A stretch of DNA of 64,000 bases from Silene latifolia (taxonomy: Eukaryota > Streptophyta > Magnoliopsida > Caryophyllales > Caryophyllaceae). The stretch lies in assembly GCF_048544455.1 (NCBI RefSeq), contig NC_133538.1:4990658-5054657 (forward strand), in the 5' to 3' direction. Every line of letters starts with the position of its first letter. Within the stretch, counting starts at the first letter, position 1. The notes beneath the pieces were generated by a model, which worked only from the letters and a program-made list of their open reading frames with translations, was not told the DNA's origin and did no database searches. This document shows, in pieces, positions 10,244 to 21,419 of the stretch. Made by a program: the position numbers and the translations under genes.

Positions 10244-12729
10244 CTATGCTTGTTGCTGCTCGCCACCGGCAGCGAGAGCATCACCAACGGTGGGCGGCCC
10301 AGAGGACGGCTTGGCAGCTTCACTTGCCTTTGCCCTCTCAACTTCCTCTCTGGCCTCCTTCACCTTATCATCATGGGCCGCCTTGGCCGCAGCTTCCTGA
10401 GCAGCCTTCGCCTCAGCCGCGGCCTTCGCCTCCACAGCAGCCGCCTTCTCATCCAGAAGCCTGTCAAAATCTTGCCACGGGAAGGTGCCTTCATGAAGGA
10501 GCTCTTTAATCGCATCCCTGGTAGCATCTTTAGCTTGGTCCCGGTATCAGGCACACATGTCAGGGATGATGACGCTTTTCAGCATCTCAATATCCTTCTC
10601 CCTCTGAGCAAGGATAGCCTTTGTGCCCTTATGCTCCTTCGCCTCGGCCGAATGTAGGGACTTCCATCTTTCCCTCTGCTCAACCATGGCCTTATAGCCG
10701 CCCTCAAATTTGTTTCTCTCCTCCCGCAGCTTAGCGGCATCAGCCAACGCAGACTCAACCTTAGCTCTCTCGGCCAGGAACACCTTCTCAGCGTCTTCCT
10801 TAAGCTTTCGCTCAGCGAGGAAGTCCTTCATGGTGGCCAGGAAGTCCTTCTTCGTCCTCTCGGCCTCCTTCCTAGCAGCGGCAAGCTCAAGCGTAAGCCG
10901 TTCGAGCGTAGGGGCAGTTTGAGCCACGAGCTTTTCTTGCTCGATAAGATGAGTCTTGCTAGTTCAGCCCACTTCACCAGCCTCTTGGCCAACCTTATGC
11001 CGTCCGCCCTGAGCTGAACGGAGGAAACCTTCTCGGATAAGGAGTCGGCGGCGGCATTTTTGTCGTCCGTCTGCACAGGCTGCTTCTCCAATTGTCGTTC
11101 GGTGAGAACAACAGCTGGCGACGGCTGATCTATAAAAAACCCAGACAAAGCGTCCATGTCAACATTCATTGACATATCAGAAAGCCTGTCATCATGAATG
11201 CCGAAAGAACCTGCTAAATCTGAGCCATTGGTTAGATCCGTACCAGTCTTAGCCTTCTTGGACAGAGGGCCGGCTGACCCCTTCTCTTTCCCTGCCTCGA
11301 TAACAGCAGCAGTAGGCGTTGTTTCCTTCCTCTTATTTGAAGGAGGAGGACCCTCCAGAACGGTGACGTCCTCGTCAACATTGACGACCACCTCATCCTT
11401 TTGGACTGCGGGGATTGGAGGTTGAGTTGGAGTTGACGTCGTAGCCGCCGTAGACGTTGTTTTTGGTCTCCGGGGCGGCACGTTACCGCCAATCTCCGCT
11501 TGAGTCGCCCCCACATCCATTGCCTTCAACGCCTGCTCCATGAGTTCGTGAGGGGCAGGTCTGCGATCACGCGGCACGGCCTTAGGGTGCAGCTCAACAA
11601 CTCTCCCGTCCTGGTTAAGTCCCAACTTGTTTAGGATGGAGACGGAGAGATCACGGCCAAATCGATCTGCAAGAAACAAAGTCAACAGTTAAGCAAAAGA
11701 AGTAAGCCAAGGCTCAAATACAGAAGCATAAAAAGCAAAGGTGGGCCTCATACCGACCCCACTCACCCTGGCTGAGGGCCGGTATGAGGCCGACGTGGCA
11801 AAGCGGCTCGTCTTGAAGGACGATCTGCGTCGGAGGCATCCATCCCTTCGGCGTGCCATCCCTCTCAGCCTCGAACAAGCTCATTGCCCGCACTTCGTCG
11901 TCCTTAAGATAGACCTTCTTGGCGTCCATTTTAATCTTATTACGGGAGACATATCTTTCATGCTCCCCCTGACTCTCACACCGAAAATTGACGCGGCGCT
12001 GGAAGGACCGGGGCAGGGAATAGTCCTCCGGAACCTCGACATATACCCACCGCCCCTTCCAGTCTTTGCAAGATGTCAGCTTAGAAACGGTAACATAACC
12101 CGGCTCAGTCTGCACGTTGTACCACCCCGTGCCGCCTAGGGTAGTCTACCGAAGATGGTGGAGCCGGCGGAAAAGGTTCACCGTTGGGGCCTCCCCTTTA
12201 AAAAGACAAAGCCATACGAAGCCAATAATCGTCCTAATGGCCAACGGATGCAGTTGTGCCACGGCGACATTCATGGCTTTGATTATGGCCGCGACGTGTT
12301 CATTAAGAGGAAATCGGAGCCCATACTCCAGATGCCTAATATATACACCTATACAGCCTTCGGGAGGGCAACAGACTGCCTGATCACCCTCAGGGACAAT
12401 AATTCTATACCTCCTGCCGAAGGAGTAATGGTCTTCAAAAAGTTCAGGCCCGGAGACACTAGCGAACTTGTTCGTCCAAACACGATCGGGTTTAATCGAG
12501 CAGGCTTCACCGTGCCACAAGAAATGCGGCCTCTCTGCATCAGAATGGGTCTTTTCCTCCTCATCATCATCAAAATCCTCCAAAAATTTCTCATCAATTT
12601 CAGGAGAAGGCGACAAGCGACCCCCGAACCCTATCGGGGTTACAACCAAGACCCGATGCTCTGTTCATCGGGACGCGACGGTTCACCCCCCGGAGTTGAG
12701 GTACTAGGCAGAGCATCAGCAGCAGACAT
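10244..12729 (-). pseudogene. Antisense extra gene of the Tat element (gene-23-like), spliced
   Basis: The likely start ATG is at 12729 on minus (MSAADALPSTSTPGG). After a frameshift, frame 12649-12146 carries a block resembling the putative gypsy-type transposon domain PF04195 (GLRFPLNEHVAAIIKAMNV, IIGFVWLCLFKGEAPTVNLF). An in-frame TAG at 12146 is followed in the same frame by WYNVQTEPGYVTVSKL and CKDWKGRWVYVEV. A 100-bp intron (11667-11766; donor CAG|GTGAGT, acceptor TTGCAG|ATCG) joins LIPALSQ to DRFGRDLSVSILNKL in frame. Downstream come a Pro/Thr/Lys-rich linker, a frameshift near 10930, and a long Ala/Glu/Lys coiled coil (10547-10927 and on to 10244). Antisense genes like this are known from Tat elements such as Grande; their function is unresolved. 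Confidence 0.75.
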
Positions 12730-12908
12730 GGTGGCAACAATTAATTAACAAATAAAAGTTGGGGAAGAATTTGTTTGTTTACCTTGAAAGAAAGTGTTAC
12801 GCCGAGTAACGCTTCGAAAATTAGAGAGAGAAAAGCTCTTCGAAAACTAGAGAGAGGAAATTTTTTGAGAAAAAGAAGTTTGCAGGTCAAAATGAGGGGC
12901 ATACTGCT

Positions 12909-12917
12909 CTATTTATA
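12909..12917 (-). promoter_or_regulatory. TATA box for the antisense gene
   Basis: On the minus strand TATAAATAG lies about 180 bp upstream of the antisense ATG at 12729. It sits in a small palindrome (GCTCTATTTATAGAGC). The spacing suits an independent promoter inside the element, pointing opposite to the LTR promoter. Confidence 0.55.
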
Positions 12918-13318
12918 GAGCAAAGCCCATTCAGTGGACCAATCAGAGCAAAGCCTATGAAGCGTCCACCAATCAACACCAGGCCACGTGTCAAGCATGC
13001 AGCCACGAAATGTCAATCGACACACAGTGACAAATCTTCTTCGACACGCTCCTTGGTATTTACTTGCTAACGGCCAGCTGATCAACCAAGCTTGGCAGCA
13101 CCGGCCGGGGGCAATCAAAAGCACACGGCACTCTCAACCTTGGTCTCGGCCAGCGCCATTTTCTTTTCCACATTCGATGTCCATTACACAACCATGTGGA
13201 GGGGGGATATGGTACGGCATGAACAAGACCAAGCCGAGGAAGAAGTTCGACATGCGCAGAATACGCTCAACACTCATTGAAGGTCCATACCACGGCATAG
13301 ACTACGCTTGGGGCAAAT

Positions 13319-13888
13319 TGATGGGGCATATTCTGCACCCGCTGACCGAGTCAAGATATTGAGCAAGGTCAAAGCTAAAATACAGCAAGTCAACATATTA
13401 ACAGCCTAACCGACAAAGCCTGTCGGCCTGTCGCTTGGGTCTCGGCCCGGCAACTAGCCGGCCGAGAGGCATATCCGCGTACTCACATCCAGTCCCCTCG
13501 GTGACGAGTCAACCAGGCCTGCCGGCCTGTCATGGGTTCCTTGGCCGAGGGTAGGATAGTCTTTCCACCTACTAGCCACTTGGCCACTACGTTACAAAAG
13601 GTGAAAGTCTATAAATACTCCACTTCTCTCATTGAGAAAAGGATCCGAAAAACAACTGAAAATCTGGTATAAACTCCCTTATCTCTCTACAATATACTTT
13701 GCCAAGTTAACACACAACTTATCCCTTTAAGTTTACTGACTTGAGCGTCGGAGTGAGTACGCTCGGTACCAAGCCGAGCCCTCAGTTTGTTCATCTTTAC
13801 AGGAGAGAGCGAAAGGAAGAGACAAGCAACGACGTCATTCTACAAGCTTAAGTGGTCATAATCCTGCTCCGGAATTACACACGGAACA
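13319..13888 (+). repeat. 3' LTR of the Tat element
   Basis: This 570-bp copy starts TGATGGGG and ends CGGAACA. It has the 43 bp (13421-13463) missing from the 5' LTR and a TATA box at 13610-13617. The bases just before it, GCTTGGGGCAAAT, are the probable polypurine tract. Confidence 0.9.
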
Positions 13889-15200
13889 GTATTTATAAGT
13901 TTGGTTGATAGGATACTATTAAATTAGACTTTATACCATCATTTATACACAATAATATGATTAAGTATTTAAGCTTATCTCACGTACTCTGTTACCATGC
14001 TTTCTTATCACGAATGATAATTTTTGGGATCTGCCTTTTGTCGCCCGTATTTTACTTAGTGTCGCCCGAATTTGACATTGACTTTCCAATTGTACCCTTG
14101 CTAGCTCTTTTAACCCAGCCCGAGAATGCCTCTACTTTAACCCTTTTCCTTTCTCATTCTCACAGTTATTATCAATTATTTCAAATCCATACGCATAGTT
14201 AGGAATCTAAACTATTTTAATCATGTTCAACAATGATTTACACGCTGAAAATGAAGTAAATCAATTCAATTCAATTCATATATACACTATTTTATTTCGA
14301 TTTGTATACATTATTGAATTTCTGATTCATATACTGCAACAAATTATCCCAAAAATTGGCGTGTAATGTAAATGCATACTTGGATTTGGGCTTCCGTTTA
14401 TGCGCGAATGCGTAACTTTGGAATTAACGACGAAAGAGAAATGAACAGGGTGTGTGCCAGGGGTAGTATTCGTAAAAAACATATGAACCAGCCATTGACA
14501 CATTGCTAGTTTGTGTGATATACATGAAATTGCCTTGGCCAAGTCGGGAAGGCTACACGATAACGATGAATCTCGTGAGTTCAAGAACTGCGCACGAGAG
14601 GGACATGCTGAGTTCGTGATGAGTAAGAGTTTTCTTTGTGATTGAATGCTATAATGCAAAGGAAAAGATTAAACAATGATAATGATGAATCTTCATACAA
14701 TGATATGAATAAGATGTCCTCCATTGTTTAGTGGAGCTCCAACCATTTGCAATGTCCTCTATATATGTTGTTCAATATGTTGTTCAATTGCAACCATGTT
14801 TGTCCACAGTGCAACATACCTGCAAAATAAAATTGATAGGAAATTAGAAATCTGACAAATATAACAAAAAGAAAAAAAACGAACAACAGAACGTTAGAGA
14901 TATTAATGCATGATTTGCTATGTTGGGACTTGGGAGACGGCATATATATGCACAATAACCAGGTTGCCTTAATGTTCTTATCTTCTATACTGTATAAAAT
15001 TCTAGTATATGCACAACTTAATTACATATTAATATTAATAACAATTCTAATATGTGCACAACTCAACTACATATTAATAACAAACCTCACATTATACTAT
15101 TTTTATAAATTAATTATTTTATTTTAGATAGTTAATAAATATTGGACTCTCTGTAATTGCTCGAAAAAAGTTGCCTTTATTAATATAGATAGATAGATGT
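13889..15200. other. Unassigned AT-rich intergenic DNA
   Basis: No gene or transposon could be recognised. The copia remnant left of the Tat element does not visibly resume here. There is a short imperfect repeat of ATGTGCACAACT-N-ATTACATATTAAT near 15008-15080. A minus-strand frame of 110 codons at 14327-14659 has no recognisable motif. Confidence 0.4.
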
Positions 15201-15420
15201 ATTGATTGCTTGATGATTGATTGATTAGGTGAGACGATTTAAACAAAATCTTACTTGACTATCTTATCTTTTATATTACATATTAGAAATTGTAATAGAA
15301 ATTCTTCCTACTAATAAATAGTGCCCAAAAGGCAACCACAAAAATGGACGGAGGAAATACTCGTAATTGTATTGGAGGAGGAAGTCTCTCAAGTCAGGTG
15401 GTCAACTAAGTACAACTTCC

Positions 15421-15428
15421 TATAAACT
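15421..15428 (+). promoter_or_regulatory. Putative PP2C TATA box, copy A
   Basis: TATAAACT lies about 60 bp before the LINE insertion point and is repeated in copy B at 45307. In copy A the LINE separates this core promoter from the coding exon by 5.5 kb. The call rests on sequence and spacing only. Confidence 0.35.
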
Positions 15429-16129
15429 CAACCCCTTTTTACTGACTTTAAACTACGAAGTATTTAACTCTCTTCTTTCTTTAATCTTGAACAAAGCCTC
15501 CCGTGAGCTGCTCTCCCCCAAAAATTAACAAAAGCAAATCCTAACTTTGTCTCACTGCTCCGCCGTCTCCACCACCCAAGCCTGCCACCCTCCGTCTTCC
15601 CCTACCCAATCGCCGGGGATGGGTCCGTCCCTTTGCCTATCCCCGGCGATTCGAAATATCTCATACCCTTTAAACCTTTTCTACCCTTTCTCCTTCGCTT
15701 TCGATGTGCTGCCGTCGTCGCCACCTCGCCGCTGCTCCGTCGCCTGAGATGTGCCTGTTCTGTCCCATCTCCGGTGTTCGGTGTTTCCCCTTTATTTCCG
15801 GTACCCCTGAATCTCTCCTCCTCTGATTTGATTTGTGACCCGCCTGCTTGGTCCTTCGGTCCGGCATGCTGCTGCCTCTCATGGTGCCGGGTTCTTGTTC
15901 CATTGTCCGCTTCATGGTTGAAGCTGTCTTTTAGTCTTGGTGTTGGTTTTGTGTGCTCTATTGTTTCGACTGTCTGGGTGTTGTTCCCTTCTAGTCGTTC
16001 CAGTCCCGTCGGTACCTTATCCTGTCACCGCCATTGTCCGCTTTCAATCAAGGGGTGATCCCCCCATTCCCCTCACCCCTGGGTTGTTTGCCTTGCCTTA
16101 AGTTTCAGGTTTTTGTCGATGAGTTATCT

Positions 16130-16293
16130 CATCCGTCTGCGCTGCTTTGTCCTTAGTGGCGGCCTTTTGGGTCCGACACGGTGATCCCCCCATTTCCCCC
16201 ACCTGTTGTGCTCATCCGTCTGCGCTGCTTTGTCCTTAGTGGTTTTTTTTGGGTCCGACACGGTGATCCCCCCATTTCCCCCACCTGTTGTGC
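16130..16293 (+). repeat. Two tandem 83-bp units in the LINE 5' region
   Basis: Each unit begins CATCCGTCTGCGCTGCTTTG and ends CCCACCTGTTGTGC. The second starts at 16213 and differs mainly where CGGCC in unit 1 is replaced by a T run. The same phrase GTGATCCCCCCATT also appears near 16050. Tandem 5' units occur in promoters of some L1 families; a promoter role here is inference. Confidence 0.8.
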
Positions 16294-16787
16294 CCTCTGG
16301 TTTTTTTTTAATTTGGTTTCAATCTGGTTTGTTACCGTTAAGTCTGTTTGTTTGTTAGTTTGGCGGTGGTCCTGGGAGGTGTCCCTTGGTGATTTGGGTT
16401 GCTTTGTAGTGGTTTGATCCATCTTGGTGTCTTTTGGTGGGTCTTTGATGGTTTTGTGCCATTTGTGTTGTCGAGTTATCTGAGGTAGTTTTGTGTAGCA
16501 GGTTTGGTGTAAATGGCTCCTGCGGTTTACTAGGATCTTCTGGTGTTTGTTGGGTCTTTGTTAGTCTTTTCGGATTGAGGAGTCTGGATGATGGGGTTTT
16601 TCTTGCGTTGTGTGCGGCTAGTCTTGGGTGATTCGGTTGGTTTTTTTTACCCGGAGGTGGTGGTCTTGCTGGTGTCTGTTTTATGGTTGAAGGGTTTCCG
16701 TATGAGATGTGCTTGGTAGGGTGACGTCGAGGTTGGGCTCTGCTGTTGGGTGGCCTGGATGCGGTGGTCTCAACTCTACTTGTCTTC

Positions 16788-19700
16788 ATGAAAGGGTTGG
16801 CCTGGAATTGTAGGGGTCTTAATGATCCGCTTGCCCCTTCAATCCCTAAAATTAGAGCAATTTGTAGGTCGTTGCATAATAATTTAGACTTTGTCTTCCT
16901 TTCTGAAACTAAGTGTGATGTACGATCAGTTGATGTTCTTTTGCGCCCTATGGGTTTTCTCGAGTCTGCCGGGTATGATGCTGATGGTCTAAAGGGGGGG
17001 CTGTGGGTTGGATGGAAAAGTAGTTGTAAAATAGAATGTGTCTTTTCCAGCCGCAATCTTATCATCCTCTTGGTTAATCAATGTAAAGGTAGTTTGTGGT
17101 ATTTGTGTTGCGTTTATGGTGAACCTGATCATTCAAAGCGGGGCGCTATATAGGAATCTTTCACTTGCCATCTTAACTCCTTCGACAAACCTTTCTTGTT
17201 GTTTGGTGACTTCAACCAAGTTGAATTCTCGTCTGATAAGTTAGGTGGTAGTGATAAATTAATTAGAGGGGCAAACTTATTTTCCTACTGGAAGAATTTA
17301 CATTGTCTGATGGATATTTCCTTCAAGGGACCTAGATTCACTTGGTGTAATAATAGGGATAATCCTTATCGAATTTATGAAAGACTTGATAAGGGTTTTG
17401 CTTCTAATGATTGGCTCTCTCTATTCCCTAATACTTTTATTAAACACCTGCCTATTCAAATTTCGGATCATGCACCCATTATCCTTGATACAAATATGAT
17501 TCTCCATGCCAAGAAGAAAAGTTACAGACTTGAGACTTGGTGTTTTGACCATGCCGAATGTAGTGGCCTGGTTAAAGATAACTAGGGAAGGACAGATAAT
17601 GGTGATGCTTCTCATGTTCTTTTATCAAAATTACGTCGCATAAACAACGCTTTCAGAGTCTGGGCTTGTAACAAAAAAGATGAATGGGGTCTTAAGTGGA
17701 GTGCATTCGATCAAGACCTGGAGTCCTATCTTCTGGATATTGAGAATGGTGGTGACACTATTAACTATGAGTCATGTCATAAAAAGCTTATGGAATTCTC
17801 TATTGCCGCGGGCACTTATTGGCGTCAACGTGCAAAATTGAAATGGAATTGTGAGGGTGACACGTGCACCAAATATTTTTTCAATTGGGTTAAAGGACGA
17901 TCTGGTGCTAATCTTATTTTGGGTATTAAGAAGGAGTCTAGTGAATGGACTTTTGATATGAAGGAGATTGGTGGCTTGTTCAATACTTACTTCTCTAATA
18001 TCTTTAAGTCTGATGCTGAGCCTGAGTGTTTTGAAGATTACATAAATAATTACGGTTATTTATTTGATAATCTTAAGCGTAAAGTGGGTATGGAGGAGAG
18101 AGCCAAGTTGGGTCGTTAATACTCGAAAAATGAAGTTCGTCAAGCTGCTTTTCAATTAGGACCCCTAAAATCTCCGGGTCCTGATGGGATTCCTGCGGCC
18201 TTTTACCAGAAGTATTGGGCTATTGTTAAAGATGATGTTATTCGTGGAGCTCTCAATATTCTCAATTCGGGTACTGTCCTTAAGGACTTTAATAAAACCT
18301 ATATTGTCCTTATTCCAAAAAATGATTGTCCTGAGAGAGTTGGGGATTTTCGGCCGATTAGCCTCTGCAATGTTATTATGAAAATTGTCACAAAGTGTAT
18401 TGCTAACAGGTTAAAAGGGGTTATGGATGATCTGGTTAGTTCATTTCAAAGTGCCTTTGTTCCAAATAGAAGTATTGCGTATAATATTGTTGTTGCCCAA
18501 GAAATTCTTCACGTCATCAACCATAGGAGCTATGGTAAGAAGAGTATGATGGCTTTAAAGGCTGATATGAGTAAAGCTTATGACAGACTGAACTGGAATT
18601 TCATTAGAGGGGTGCTTTCTTACTTGAATTTGCCAGACTCTATGATTCATCTCATTATGAGTACTATTGAAACTGTTTCCTATGAAATCCTAATTAATGG
18701 TGCTCCTATGGAAAATGTTGAACCTTGCTGTGGGATTAGGCAAGGTGATCCTTTATCCCCTTATATTTTCGCGCTGTGTATGGAAGTACTATCCCAAATG
18801 ATTCTCTATGCCCAGGATTCTAATCTCATTAAGGGTATTAAGATATGTAAGAATGGTCCGGAAATATCCCACTTACTGTTTGCAGATGATTCACTCTTCT
18901 TCTTACGTGGTGACTATGGAGATATGGACTTTCTTATGAACCTTATCGATGAATATTGTGCTGCTTCTGGACAATGCCTTAACAAAGATAAGTCCTCTAT
19001 TCTTTTCAGTCTAAATTGCTCACTCATGGTGGTCAAAAAATGCTTGACTGACTTTAAATTTACTCCTAAGCATGATCTTGGTAACTATCTTGGCTTACCA
19101 ACGAGTTTTGGGTCTTCTAAGAGGGAGCTTTTTAAATTTCTTGTCGAAAAAACTAAGCGAAGGCTATCCTCCTGGAATAATATTCTCCTTTCTTCGGCCG
19201 GTAAACTAACTCTTATTCGTTCTGTTCTCTCTTCACTATCCCTTTTCTCTCTATCGGTATTTCGCATACCGGTAAGTGTAACATCAAAGTTTCAGTCTTT
19301 GGTGGTGCATTTTTGGTGGAGTGGAACTAGAACTAATAAGTCTATACATTGGTGTAGTAAAGACTTTCTTAGTAGGCCTGTGGGAGAAGGGGGCCTTGGT
19401 CTTCGCAATATTGGTTGCTTTAATCAAGCCCTCCTTGCAAAATCTGCTTGGAGAATCTTATGTGATCCGGGAAGTCTTATTAGTATGGTGATTGGTCCTA
19501 AGCTTGGTATCCAAGATGATATCTTTTTCCAGAATCGCTGGAAGGCTCCCCATGCGTCGTCATGGGCTCTCAAAAGCCTTGTCTGGGGTTCCGATCTTAT
19601 CTACAACAATATTGCCTGGTCAATTGGATCTTCATCTCGTCTTAATGCTTGGAAGAGTAAATGGATAGAGGGTTATAGTCTTCATGATATTTGTGGGGAT

Positions 19701-20945
19701 TCTCTGGATGTTCCTACTGACTCCACGCTCTTGGTAGGTGACCTTTACGATAATCACAGAAAATGGGATCTTTCCTCTCTTGGTTTCGATCCGGGTGAGG
19801 AAGTTACAAGGAAAATCCTCGCAACTTATATTCCGTGTCATCCTTCGGATGACTCCTTCTATTGGAAATTTTCTAAACATGGTGTCTATACTGTCAAGTC
19901 GGGTTACTATGCTGCTAAGGCCTTATCTGATGGACCTGCCACGAGTGCCGATCGCTCTAGAATGTCTCCAACCATTGTGGCTTTCTGCAAATCAAAGCTT
20001 TGGAAGTTGCCTATTTCTAACAAACTAAGGGTGTTTTTATGGAAATTTATGGCTAATGCCCTTCCCGTGGGTTCTGAATTTCTCAAATGCAAGATGAGTT
20101 CGCGCTCCTCTTGTACTCTCTGCGATGGCTTACCTTCTTGCGTGAATCTATTTCTCACCTCTTCAGAGATTGTTGCTTTGCAAAAACTCTTTGGTTTGGC
20201 TGCCCTTTAGGAATTAGAATCACTGGGGGGTGGATATTGATGTTAGGATTTGGGTCATAAACTGGTCAAGTATTTCTTAAGTGGCCCAGATCCTACCTCC
20301 CTCCTTTTTCCCATTATCGCTACCTTTTGGAGAATTTGGTGTTGTAGGAATGATATGGTCTTCAGGAATCGTCGCCCTTGGCCTATGGGTGCCCTCAGTT
20401 CTATTCTTGGAGACATTCAGTGTATGAATGAGGTTGTGTGCAATAAGGATGCTTGTCTCCTTCAAGCGCCATTGTTGGACTTCTCTTCTGATTTTGAACT
20501 AGCAAAGAGAATTAGAAACACATTTCCCTATTGGATTATTGGTGGACCTGTGTGCGAAAATGTTTGCACTGTTAAGTGTGATGCTGCTTGGAGGGACGAT
20601 AGAAGTTCTGGCATGGGGTGGTGCTTGTTGGATGGTGATGGGACCTTAAGGAATACTGCGCATGCTCGCTCGTTTGCCTCTTCTGCCCTGCAAGCTGAAG
20701 GTCGGGTTGCTATCAAGGCGCTAAAATGGGCGTTGGATGAAGGGTATCTTCATGTTAGATTGGTTACGGATTGCCTTGTTTTGGTTATGCAGGTGGCCGG
20801 AGCGGAAAATCCTATTGCGTCTATTACTTGCATTATCCAGGATTTTAAGTCTATTGCGTCTCATTTTCACTGTTGCTCTCTTAGCTATTGTCCTAGGGGA
20901 GTGAATAGGATAGCTCATAATCTTGCTCAGGAAGCTCTGTTGTAA
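16788..20945 (+). pseudogene. LINE endonuclease-RT-RNase H polyprotein, several stops
   Basis: Most of the protein lies in one frame from MKGLAWNCRGLND at 16788. The AP-endonuclease signatures are present: NCRGL, LSETK, FGDFNQ and SDHAPI. In-frame stops occur at 17151, 17583 and 18117. RT then gives SPGPDGIPAAFYQKYW, RPISLCNV, ALKADMSKAYDRLNW, GIRQGDPLSPYIFALCMEVL and LLFADDSLFF (catalytic Asp pair). The zf-RVT region (VYTVKSGYYA, FLWKFMANALPVG) follows, with a frameshift near 20140 and compensation by 20250. A C-terminal RNase H (VKCDAAWRDDRSSGMGWCL, LQAEGRVAIKALKWAL, RLVTDCLVLV) ends at 20945. It nicks DNA and copies LINE RNA at the nick; this copy is defective. Confidence 0.88.
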
Positions 20946-21209
20946 GCTATACTATTTGTTGCTGTCAAAAAAAAAATTCTTTCTTTAATCTTATTGTTTA
21001 TTCAACTTTGCGGCTTTGATTCATTGTTTTCTGCTTAATCAGTGCAAATTAACTGCCATTTTCGGTACGGTAAGGCTTTATCTTCCTTGGATCCATCAAT
21101 ACTTGTGTTTCTTCATCTGGGATTGAAATTTAATCAGTAAATTTGGATACATGGGTATTGTTGCATAATGATTAGTGTAATGTTTTGGTTGGTTGATTTC
21201 AGGTTAAAG

Positions 21210-21326
21210 ATGGGGATATACCTGAGCACACCAAAGACCGACAAGTTGTCAGAAGATGGTGAAAATAGCAGGGTTAGGTATGGCCTATCTTCTATGCAAG
21301 GTTGGCGCGCTACAATGGAAGACGCT
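21210..21326 (+). pseudogene. Orphan first coding exon of PP2C, copy A
   Basis: The exon encodes 39 residues from [16 protein letters not shown] to GWRATMEDA, identical in protein to the first coding exon of copy B. A 5' UTR intron lies upstream (21070-21202, GTAAGG to TTTCAG), and a donor GTGAGT follows the exon. No second exon lies within the next kilobases before unrelated DNA starts at 22736. The MED motif supplies acidic metal ligands of PP2C, but the rest of the domain is absent. It is a 5' gene fragment left by duplication. Confidence 0.88.
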
Positions 21327-21419
21327 GTGAGTTACCTCTCTTTTTTCCTCCCATTATGTCAACCAAGATGCATGGCTTTTGCCCCAATAGTTGCGTTCTT
21401 CCTTTTGCTCAATGGTAGA

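Larger units (their letters stand above)
3267..13888 (+). mobile_element. Ty3/gypsy Tat-lineage LTR retrotransposon, complete but inactive
   Basis: Two LTRs beginning TGATGGGGCATATT flank a primer-binding site, gag, protease, RT, RNase H, a second RNase H, integrase, a repeat-rich spacer and an antisense gene. The second (archaeal-type) RNase H and the antisense gene are known features of the plant Tat lineage (Grande, RIRE2 and Retand relatives). The flanks GTATC (3262-3266) and GTATT (13889-13893) are a plausible 5-bp target duplication with one mismatch. The LTRs differ by about 11 substitutions over roughly 527 shared bases plus one 43-bp gap. Coding frames contain several stops and frameshifts, so this copy cannot make its own proteins. 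It is GC-richer than its AT-rich surroundings. Confidence 0.9.
15489..20976 (+). mobile_element. L1-type LINE with 16-bp target duplication
   Basis: The insert is bounded by TTCTTTCTTTAATCTT at 15473-15488 and again at 20977-20992. Copy B of the duplication has this sequence once, uninterrupted, so the empty site is visible. The 3' end is an A tail (CAAAAAAAAAA). The body has a 1.3-kb 5' region, then endonuclease, reverse transcriptase, a zinc-binding C-terminal region and RNase H. No gag-like ORF1 with a zinc knuckle is seen before the endonuclease, so it may belong to a family without ORF1 or have lost it. The perfect target duplication suggests a fairly recent insertion. Confidence 0.92.

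Noticed and set aside
13889..14700. Continuation of the left copia element after the Tat insertion
   Set aside because: No copia motif is readable on minus after 13889, so nesting of the Tat element in that copia cannot be shown despite the GTATC/GTATT flanks.
16355..17065. 236-codon minus-strand frame, Pro/Thr/Lys-rich
   Set aside because: It is antisense to the LINE 5' region and endonuclease; the + strand has clear endonuclease motifs, and low-complexity GT-rich DNA gives a long reverse frame.
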